This document shows positions 8,574 through 15,180 of a stretch of DNA of 43,447 bases, in pieces (within the stretch, counting starts at the first letter, position 1; every line of letters starts with the position of its first letter). The DNA lies in assembly GCA_016703895.1 (NCBI GenBank), contig JADJBE010000009.1, positions 1-43,447 of the forward strand, read 5' to 3'. The DNA is from Pseudomonadota bacterium. GTDB lineage: Bacteria; Pseudomonadota; Gammaproteobacteria; Steroidobacterales; Steroidobacteraceae. A model generated the notes under the pieces. It was not told where the DNA came from and ran no database searches. It saw only the letters and a program-made list of their open reading frames with translations. The position numbers and the translations under genes are program-made.

Positions 8574-9452
8574 CGAGTGCCACCCCGCCAATCAACACGG
8601 CGAGCTGCACCATGGATGCGAAGAACGCCGCGAGCGCCGTGCGCCGATCAGGAGACCGCGCCAATTTCGCCGTGCGCAGCAGGAACCAAGCGCCGCCTGC
8701 GATGGCCGCGAACAGATAAATCAGTCCTGCCCCGAACAGCGCCGGCAAAATGAAACCAAAACCAAAACCCACGCATTCACGTGCACGATGCGCGCTGCGC
8801 TCACACCGACAACCACCGGCAACATGGGGATACCAGCGCCTGCGTACTCGTCACGGTTCGCAATGGCCAGACTCCAGAAGTGCGGCGGTGTCCACAAAAA
8901 CAGGATCAAAGCGAGCAGCAAGGGCAACGGCCCAAGCGCCGGATCAGCCACGGCAGCGCCTGTTAGGACGGCGAAACTACCCGCAGCGCCGCCAAAGACG
9001 ATGTTGAGCCAAGTTCTGCGCTTCAGCCCAATCGTGTAGATGACGCCGTAGGTAAATGCGCCGAGAAACAGATATAGCGCTGCGGCGCCGTTGAACATCA
9101 ACCAGGTGACCGCCACAGCCACGGCGAGCAACACCAAAATCACCGCCATCCAGGCGGGACCGGCGTGCAGGGCCCCACTGGCAAACGCGCGCGATCGGGT
9201 GCGGGCCATCGAGCGGTCGCTGTCAGCCTCGACGAATTGATTGAAGGCACCGGAACTTGCGGACGCCACTAACACCGCGAGCGCCATCACGAGCACCTGC
9301 CAAGCCGGCGGCGCGGGCGCTGGCGAAATAGCGAGCCCCGCAAGTGCGGTCAGCATGATCAGAAACCCAATACGGAGCTTGAAGACACCGAGTATTAGAC
9401 GCAATCTCGCTGCACTAGATACGCCGGCAGTTTGAGCTCCCATCGTGTTCAT
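8557..9452 (-). CDS. cyoE: Protoheme IX farnesyltransferase (heme O synthase), one frameshift
   Basis: CyoE/CtaB attaches a farnesyl group to heme b, giving heme O. The polyprenyl-diphosphate-binding motif is at NQFVEADSDRSMARTR, and the second conserved motif is DEYAGAGIPMLPVVVG. Multiple membrane helices. The frame breaks near 8752 in a run of four T; five T would join ...VLVLVSF directly to LPALFGAGLIYLFAA and give the normal length of about 295 residues. So the short 71-residue hydrophobic frame at 8557-8772 is the CyoE C-terminus, not a separate gene. Start ATG 9452 (MNTMGAQ), with ATG 9443 as alternative. Placed between the norY-like gene and senC, it suggests that the heme-copper enzyme uses a farnesylated heme. 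Confidence 0.85.
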
Positions 9453-9495
9453 TCTGTCGAATGCACCACTGCCCAAGGTCGAGTGAGCGCGTTGC

Positions 9496-11194
9496 TCAGC
9501 TCAGAGCCCACCGCGTCGAGAGATACTTCCAGTTAATGAAGTAGTAAAGAATAAAGGCTACGAGGAACACCATCGCCAGCACGAAGGTACCAGGCGCGGC
9601 AAAACCGGCCGAACCATAGGTCTGCGCGATCGCGGTTGGTGTGGCTCGCTGCAACTGAGTGAAATTTGGGCTGGTCGCACCCGAATCCAGCCGCTTGCCC
9701 CACAGCAGTGAACCCACTGTAATGTAGATGTACGCGGCACCACCTACGATCGCCGAGATGCCAGCGATGCCCACCAAACCCATCATGAGATAAGCAGCGC
9801 CCGGCCATTCATATGCCATGGCTGCTCCGCCGAACGACATATCCCAATGGCGCCGCACAACACCCAACGTGCCCGCACCCATCATGACAAGACAGAAGAA
9901 GTACATCGAAGCCGAACAGGTAGGGCTGCCACTTGGCGAGCGTCGGTGCGATCATCTCGCGCTGGAACAACACTGGGATCAGATAGTAAGTCAGCGCCAT
10001 GAACGTCAAAGTCGTTCCGACCACCACCGTCGCATGGAAATGTCCCGGTACGTAGATCGTGTTGTGAATGATCATATTGAGCTGCTCGGTGCCCATCATC
10101 ACGCCAGAGATGCCGCCCAGGAATCCGAATCCGATGATCGAAATGAAAACCCCGGAGAACGTGGGATTCCCCCAAGGTGCTTTGCGCAACCATTCGAACA
10201 AACCCTTGGTGTAGCCCTTCCGACGTTGCGCAACTTCCATCGCGCCCGGAATAGTTAGCCCGTGAATCATCGATGCCAACACGGCAAAATACATGAAATA
10301 ACTGGTGTTGATGACTTTCCAACCTGTCGACAGGCCGGGGTCTGCGAGCAAATGGTGCGCACTCGCAAGCTGCAGGAACAGGATATATAGCAGGAACGCC
10401 GTCCGGCTGACGCGTTCGCTCATCGGCTTAGCGCCAAACGCAACCGCAGCGACGAGATACCAAACCGAGATATGGGCAGCGACGTTGATTTGCTGCGACG
10501 AATGGCCGAATGCCCACCAAACCGTGCGGTAGACCAGCGGATCGACGTGCTCGACGACGCCGATCGATAGCAGCCAGGTCGGGATCAGGATGATCGCGCC
10601 TGAGCTAATCGTGAACACGGCAATGATCGCTGCCGTGATCGCACCGAAGGTCACCAGCGGCACCGAGCCATCGTAGGTCTTTTCGCGCTTGGCAACCACC
10701 AACGTGCCAAAGAAGACGAAACACGCGATCAACGCGCCGACGGCAAACAGGATCAGTCCGAGATAAAACGATGGCTCCGCCATCATCGGTACATAAGACG
10801 TCATCATCACGCTGGAGGCGCCATTGAACACCGCGACATTGTTGAGCACGGATCCAATAAGCATCAGCGCGAATGCCAGCCACGCTACTTTGGGTGTCGC
10901 GATACGACAGCGCAGTAGCGTTGAGGCCGCAAAATACAAGATGGCGACTTCAAAGAAAATGAGCCAAAAGATGAGCATGTCGAGGCCGTGCGCCGTCAAC
11001 ACCATGTAGAAGGTCTCTGCTTCCAACCAGTGAATGGCCGGCCAGCGGGTCAGCACAACGCCGATGGCCAGCACGCCGCCGATCAACAGCCAGACGACGC
11101 CGACGAACGCGTTAGCCTTGATCAGCATTTCGGCCTGGTTTTCAAACTGCAGCCCGGAACGCGGGCAGGTGCGGTAAGTAGTCGTGACGCTCAT
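9496..11194 (-). CDS. Heme-copper subunit I, sNOR (NorY)-like, one frameshift
   Basis: About 565 residues with 12 or more helices. Low-spin heme ligand H69 (LTAHGLDMLIFW). CuB ligands H231 (WWAFGHSSQQIN) and H280/H281 (SAHHLLADPG). Helix X heme ligands H385/H387 (VPGHFHATVV). Position H231+4, which is the crosslinked tyrosine in A- and B-type oxygen reductases (HPxVY), is Gln235. That argues for a NO-reductase-type member. The partner subunit has CuA, and senC is nearby, as in the NorSY-SenC (sNOR) clusters of ammonia oxidisers. Predicted reaction: two NO to N2O using cytochrome c electrons. The frame breaks near 9900; the second part resumes at MYFFCLVMMGAGTLG. A divergent ba3-type oxygen reductase remains possible. 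Confidence 0.7.
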
Positions 11195-11208
11195 TTCTTA
11201 TTCCCTCA

Positions 11209-11748
11209 TCACTTCACGTACAAACGACTGACCATCTGGTGATGGCCGATACCACAGAACTCGTTACAGACGACGGAATACGGTCCGGACTGGTTCGGTG
11301 TGATAGTCACGACATGCTCAAATCCCGGCACCATCTGGATGTTGATGTTCGCCGGCTGCAACGAAAAACCGTGATTGAAATCCATCGATGTCATATGCAA
11401 TCGGTAGGTCTTGCCGTTCTCGAGTTCAAGAATTGGCCAAAAACTCCATAGACGCGCCAGGAGGTAGATATCGCTACCTGGCGGCGGCGCGACGACCGGG
11501 ATTTCCTGGTCGGTTTCGGTACGCACGGTGTACTTGTCCACCATGTCCTGCACCTTGACGACGAATTGCTCCGGGGTGGTGCGATAAGTCTCAGTCGAGA
11601 GGTTCTGGTTACCCCAAATATGCCAGCCGACCATCATGCCGAACATGATGAGACACCAAGTCAGCGCGATCACGATCCACGTGCCTTCCACGCGATCGAT
11701 CGGATGCTTGTACCAGAGGCGTTCTGCGGGCGGCAGTATGGCGCTCAT
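11209..11748 (-). CDS. CuA-containing heme-copper subunit II (NorS/CoxII-like)
   Basis: 179 residues. One N-terminal membrane anchor (WIVIALTWCLIMFGMMVGWHIWG) and a cupredoxin domain ending in the complete CuA motif CNEFCGIGHHQM. The upstream His ligand is probably in MDFNHGFSL. It accepts electrons from cytochrome c and passes them to subunit I. It is shorter than aa3-type CoxII, having a single anchor, like B-type and sNOR subunit II. ATG 11748 is preceded by a good GGAGG seven bases upstream. Fifteen bases separate it from subunit I and 13 from the small membrane protein upstream. Confidence 0.85.
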   Translation of the reverse strand: MSAILPPAERLWYKHPIDRVEGTWIVIALTWCLIMFGMMVGWHIWGNQNLSTETYRTTPEQFVVKVQDMVDKYTVRTETDQEIPVVAPPPGSDIYLLARLWSFWPILELENGKTYRLHMTSMDFNHGFSLQPANINIQMVPGFEHVVTITPNQSGPYSVVCNEFCGIGHHQMVSRLYVK

Positions 11749-11761
11749 TAAATCCTCCAGC

Positions 11762-11923
11762 CTATTTCGCGACGGGCACCGTCAGGATGTCGATCACGCC
11801 CCACAGGTTGTAGACAACCATCGGGATGAAGACACCGAGAAAGAGCAGCAGAAATGGGTTGTCGAGTAGCTTTTGCATCCAAGGCACAGGCGCTTGATCG
11901 TCGTCTTGATCATGGTCGCTCAT
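11762..11923 (-). CDS. Small single-span membrane subunit, first gene of the heme-copper operon
   Basis: 53 residues: a charged N-terminus (MSDHDQDDDQAPVPW), then one membrane helix (NPFLLLFLGVFIPMVVYNLWG) and a short tail. I chose ATG 11923 because GGGAGGAG lies six to seven bases upstream; the frame is open for 12 more codons but without such a site. It resembles in size and topology the small CcoQ/subunit IIa-type proteins that accompany heme-copper subunits I and II. Function in this enzyme is inferred from position only. It is the promoter-proximal gene, about 100 bases from the FNR/DNR-type palindrome. Confidence 0.7.
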   Translation of the reverse strand: MSDHDQDDDQAPVPWMQKLLDNPFLLLFLGVFIPMVVYNLWGVIDILTVPVAK

Positions 11924-12026
11924 TCGAACTCTCCTCCCAGCAAAACTTAGCTCGCGCAATTGACATGCTCGATACTAGTCAATAGAACGCAATATGAACC
12001 CGGATACAATAAAAAGGCAACCCATG

Positions 12027-12046
12027 GACTTGAGCTAGATCAAGTC
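12027..12046. promoter_or_regulatory. FNR/DNR (NNR)-type palindrome between divergent operons
   Basis: The 20-bp site gacttgagctagatcaagtc is a dyad with a mismatch at one symmetric pair only. Its core TTGAG-N4-ATCAA fits the Crp/FNR/DNR family consensus TTGAT-N4-ATCAA. On the minus strand, a -10-like TATTGT lies about 28 bases from its centre, as expected for a class II activated promoter of the heme-copper operon. The plus-strand heme A synthase gene begins about 100 bases away. FNR senses oxygen and DNR/NNR senses NO; the sequence does not tell which regulator binds. Confidence 0.65.
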
Positions 12047-12150
12047 TAGCCGTGCTCGAATCGCTGGCGGCGTGCTAGCCGGTGGAAGTTGGTAACGGTT
12101 TTTGGCTGCCGCGTATTATTTGCATTGGAATGCGACCAGACTCTCCGCCA

Positions 12151-12996
12151 ATGACTACCAGCCACCGACGCCGCGTATTGCGCGGCTTGACGTGGGCCGC
12201 TTTGCTCCTGATGCTTCTCGTAACAAGTGTCAGCGCGTTTTTGCGGCTCACCCAGCCGCGCCCCGACTGTGGCGTGTGGCCACACTGTCGCGCGAGCGTC
12301 GCGGCAGAGGTGATCGTCGCGAGCGACCGACTCGCGGTCGACAAAACCACAATAGATGGCGCACGCAAGCTGCACCGAATGACCGCATCTCTCGCATTAC
12401 TGACCGCGCTTGCGCTCGCCCTGCTCGCGTTGGCAAGACGGCCGCGTAACTGGCTGGTCGGCCGCCCGGCGCTGACGTTAGTTGCGCTGGCGCTCGGTCT
12501 GTCTGCACTCGGCATCATCACGCCAGGATCGACCGCGGCACCGGTCCTCATCGGCAATCTTCTCGGCGGCTTCCTGATGGTGGCCGTGGCCTGGCGGCTC
12601 ACAAGCCGCATCGGACACCCAGTCGCGACTGTTACCGCAAAGGGCCTTGACCGCTGGGTGCTCGCTGGCATCGCGCTATGGATGACCCAAGCCGCACTCG
12701 GTGCGCTATCCGGCACCGGCCGCGTTGCATCTGCGTCGATTGTCCACGCCTTGATGGCTTTGGCGGTGGTGCTGGTCGTATTGCAAATTGGTAGCTACGC
12801 GGATCGGGCTGGTCTGCGCCGTGAGGGAATGGCACTGATCGGACTGGCCTTCGGACAGTTTCTGCTGGGCGCCAGTGCGGCGGTCTTCGGAGCGCCGTTG
12901 TTAGCGATACTGCTACATAACTTTTTCGGTGCGCTCGGTCTTGCCCTGCTCATGACGCTGTTTGGACGAGTGCCGCTCGAGGCACCAAAATCCTGA
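12151..12996 (+). CDS. ctaA: Heme A synthase-like membrane protein (CtaA/COX15 family)
   Basis: About 281 residues with seven to eight membrane helices. The early motif SAFLRLTQPRPDCGVWPHC corresponds to the TRLTxSGLSCPDWPxC loop of COX15/CtaA. Two candidate heme-binding histidines are in KLHRMTASLAL and ILLHNFFGAL. The family oxidises the heme O methyl group to give heme A. It is transcribed away from the heme-copper operon, which itself contains heme O synthase, so the pair could supply heme A to that enzyme. ATG 12151 was chosen (MTTSHRRRVLRGL); ATG 12130 and GTG 12082 are upstream options in the same frame. Length is slightly below the usual 300-350. Confidence 0.7.
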   Translation: MTTSHRRRVLRGLTWAALLLMLLVTSVSAFLRLTQPRPDCGVWPHCRASVAAEVIVASDRLAVDKTTIDGARKLHRMTASLALLTALALALLALARRPRNWLVGRPALTLVALALGLSALGIITPGSTAAPVLIGNLLGGFLMVAVAWRLTSRIGHPVATVTAKGLDRWVLAGIALWMTQAALGALSGTGRVASASIVHALMALAVVLVVLQIGSYADRAGLRREGMALIGLAFGQFLLGASAAVFGAPLLAILLHNFFGALGLALLMTLFGRVPLEAPKS

Positions 12997-13017
12997 CTCG
13001 GATGCAAGGAATTAGAG

Positions 13018-13429
13018 ATGATCAAACGATACGTCGGAACGGCTTTAGTAACACTCGCGATGACAGCTTGTGGTGGACCCAGCGCGCCGACCTCTGCCAA
13101 CGCCCCGCAGACCTCTGCGGCCGCGCCTGCAATACAGGCTAATACGCCCGTGTCGCGAGGCACGCCGAGCGGGCGAGGCGGATGGTGAGGCCGTTTACAA
13201 GCAACTCTGCTCCTCCTGTCACCAGATGGGCATCGCCGGCGCACCGAAGCTAGGAGACCGCTCGGCTTGGGAAGCCCGCATCGCGCAGGGCGCTAACGTA
13301 CTCTACGAACACTCGATCAAGGGCTACACCGGCACAAAGGGCATGATGCCGGCCAAAGGCGGTAATCCCGCGTTGAGTGATGCCAAGGTGCAAGCAGCCG
13401 TTGACTACATGGTCGAGAACTCGCGTTAA
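13018..13429 (+). CDS. Cytochrome c5-like lipoprotein/periplasmic monoheme protein, one frameshift
   Basis: The N-terminus from ATG 13018 gives MIKRYVGTALVTLAMTACGG, a signal with a possible lipobox ending at the Cys, followed by a Pro/Ala/Thr-rich linker. This frame stops near 13190. The +1 frame from about 13175 continues with AGEADGEAVYKQLCSSCHQMG, the heme c motif CSSCH, and the class I sixth-ligand region KGMMPAKGGNPALSD. The spacing and the GAPKLGD segment are those of cytochrome c5. One indel near 13180 joins them. It follows the heme A synthase gene by 21 bases. It could be the electron donor to the CuA subunit or the acceptor of the molybdoenzyme encoded next to it; both are inference. 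Confidence 0.75.
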
Positions 13430-13523
13430 GCTACAAATCAGGTGGCGCGTAGGCGATCAACTGATCACCCAGTTGAACCGCTATTGGGCCGCTATACATG
13501 AAATTCGGTATTGTTAGAGACGC

Positions 13524-14171
13524 ATGACTAAGCTGCGCCAGATCCTTGAGTGCCGCCAAGTAGCTGATACCGCTGCTTCGCGCTGTATCGCCTATGCTGC
13601 TTGCTCGGAGCTTGTCGCCTCGCCGCATGAGGTGGATCCGCGCAGCGCGCTGCTTGAACGCGCGGGTGTCGGCATAGACCTTGCGTATGCGGCAACGCTT
13701 GAGACTTTGCTGGCCGAAGCCGGCAACGCCAGCCTCGAGTGCCTGCGCGACGAATACAGCGGACTGTTTGAGGTGGGTAGTGATGGCCCTCCCGCCCCGA
13801 TCCGCGAACAACTCGCGCGCGGCGATCGCGGCGGGATTCGCGAGGAGATCGTGCGCTACTACGAGCATTTCAATTATCCGCTCGCGGAGCCGTTTGCCTG
13901 GCAGCCCGATCATTTGTCGATTGAGCTCGAGTTCATGCACTACGTCTGCTTTCACGAATCCCAAGCACCGACTGCGACGCTGGCATTGTCGTTTCAACTT
14001 GCCCAAGTCGATTTTGCCGAGCGTCACTTGATTACCTGGCTGCCTCAGCTGGCAACCCGCGTCGATGCGCTGGCTCCGGATTCCTTGTACGCACGCATCG
14101 CGACTAGCGTCGCCCAGTTCGTAGCAGCCGATCACGCCTGGCAGCAGACCACGCTCGGCCAGACGAACTAA
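13524..14171 (+). CDS. TorD/DmsD-family chaperone for a molybdoenzyme
   Basis: 215 residues, all helical, without signal peptide. The pattern LRDEYSGLFEVGSDGPPAPIRE and the later MHYVCFHES, followed by a conserved acidic/aromatic C-terminal half, are typical of the redox enzyme maturation protein family (TorD, DmsD, NarJ, and the delta proteins of chlorate reductase and ethylbenzene dehydrogenase). Such chaperones bind the Tat signal and assist Mo-cofactor insertion into the alpha subunit. The alpha and beta genes lie on the opposite strand, with the beta stop only 10 bases from this stop codon, so the chaperone is convergent rather than in the operon. ATG 13524 starts the frame. Confidence 0.8.
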   Translation: MTKLRQILECRQVADTAASRCIAYAACSELVASPHEVDPRSALLERAGVGIDLAYAATLETLLAEAGNASLECLRDEYSGLFEVGSDGPPAPIREQLARGDRGGIREEIVRYYEHFNYPLAEPFAWQPDHLSIELEFMHYVCFHESQAPTATLALSFQLAQVDFAERHLITWLPQLATRVDALAPDSLYARIATSVAQFVAADHAWQQTTLGQTN

Positions 14172-14181
14172 ACCGGCCCGA

Positions 14182-15174
14182 TTAGACAAGTTGGACGTCC
14201 TTGATCTTGAACAGGGACTTCCAGTCTTTCGCGATCAGCAGGTCCATCAATTCCGACGGCTCGCCCGACTTGCGGCGCGCCATCTCTGCGGCAATGGTTG
14301 CCAACGCTGGCTCGACGCCAGCGCCAAACAGGCCCTGCAAATACTCCAGTGGCACGCGCGATCGATCACTGAAGCGCCCTTCTTCATCGAACGTCTGCGG
14401 CAGCAGCGGCGGCACGTAATAGACGTTGGGTTCCGTTCCATATTCGGCATGCAGCGGCAGTGCGACTTTCAACTTGTGGACGAGTTTGGCAATCGGCCCG
14501 TCCAGGTCATCCAGGTAGCCCACGAATCGCAGTCGGCCCGGGCACTGGCGTGCACACGCCGGCGCTTCACCCTTTTCGATGCGCGGAAAGCAGAACACAC
14601 ACTTTTGCGACTTGCTGACCATGTGATTAAAATAGACCTTGTCGTACGGGCAGGCTTGGTTGCACATGCGTGTGCCAACGCACTTGTCCTGATCCACCAG
14701 CACGATGCCATCCTGTTCGCGCTTGTAGATCGCGCGTACCGGACACGCTTCAAGGCACGCGGGCTTGGTGCAGTGATTGCACAACCGCGGCATGTAGAAG
14801 TGATAATTGTTGGGGAAGTCACCCGAACTCACGTCCTCGTCCCAATTCGCACCTGATCGCAACGGTTCTTTGCGCTGCAGCCGCTGTTCCGTGCCTTTGA
14901 AGTAGACTTCCTCGTGGTTGAGGGTTGAGACATTGCCGTAGTCCTCATCCTCGTGCAGCCCACCTAACTGGATCGCGCCGTCCTTCCAACCTGAGCGTGC
15001 GCCCTTCTCCTCCCAGTTCTTGGGATAACCCGGCCCGGGCTTGGTTTCGACGTTGTTCCACAGCATGTTCTCCTGACCCGCTTCGTCGGTCCAGAGTGAC
15101 TTGCAGGCGGCCGTGCAGGTCTGACAACCAATGCATTTGTTGAGGTCGATAACCATTGCGATCTGACGTGGCAT
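14182..15174 (-). CDS. Iron-sulfur beta subunit of an ethylbenzene dehydrogenase-type molybdoenzyme
   Basis: 330 residues. Four Cys groups typical of the type II DMSO-reductase-family beta subunit: CIGCQTCTAACK, CNHCTKPACLEACP, CVGTRMCNQACP and CVFCFPRIEKGEAPACARQCP. These should carry four Fe-S clusters. The C-terminal part (LPLHAEYGTEPNVYYVPP, LEYLQGLFG, SELMDLLI) is closest, from memory, to EbdB/steroid C25 dehydrogenase beta subunits rather than NarH, which is much longer. No export signal, as expected for a subunit carried through Tat with alpha. Six bases separate it from alpha. Confidence 0.85.
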   Translation of the reverse strand: MPRQIAMVIDLNKCIGCQTCTAACKSLWTDEAGQENMLWNNVETKPGPGYPKNWEEKGARSGWKDGAIQLGGLHEDEDYGNVSTLNHEEVYFKGTEQRLQRKEPLRSGANWDEDVSSGDFPNNYHFYMPRLCNHCTKPACLEACPVRAIYKREQDGIVLVDQDKCVGTRMCNQACPYDKVYFNHMVSKSQKCVFCFPRIEKGEAPACARQCPGRLRFVGYLDDLDGPIAKLVHKLKVALPLHAEYGTEPNVYYVPPLLPQTFDEEGRFSDRSRVPLEYLQGLFGAGVEPALATIAAEMARRKSGEPSELMDLLIAKDWKSLFKIKDVQLV

Positions 15175-15180
15175 CTTGCA

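Noticed and set aside
8557..8772. Separate 71-residue membrane protein
   Set aside because: It is the C-terminal end of CyoE in another frame; one T in a homopolymer joins them and gives the normal family length.
9496..11748. Conventional aa3 cytochrome c oxidase
   Set aside because: The His+4 tyrosine is Gln, subunit II has a single anchor, there is no subunit III gene, and the senC context fits sNOR better.
13431..14189. 252-residue frame antisense to the TorD-like gene
   Set aside because: It mirrors a gene with clear family features, has no recognisable motif and arises from GC-rich antisense openness.
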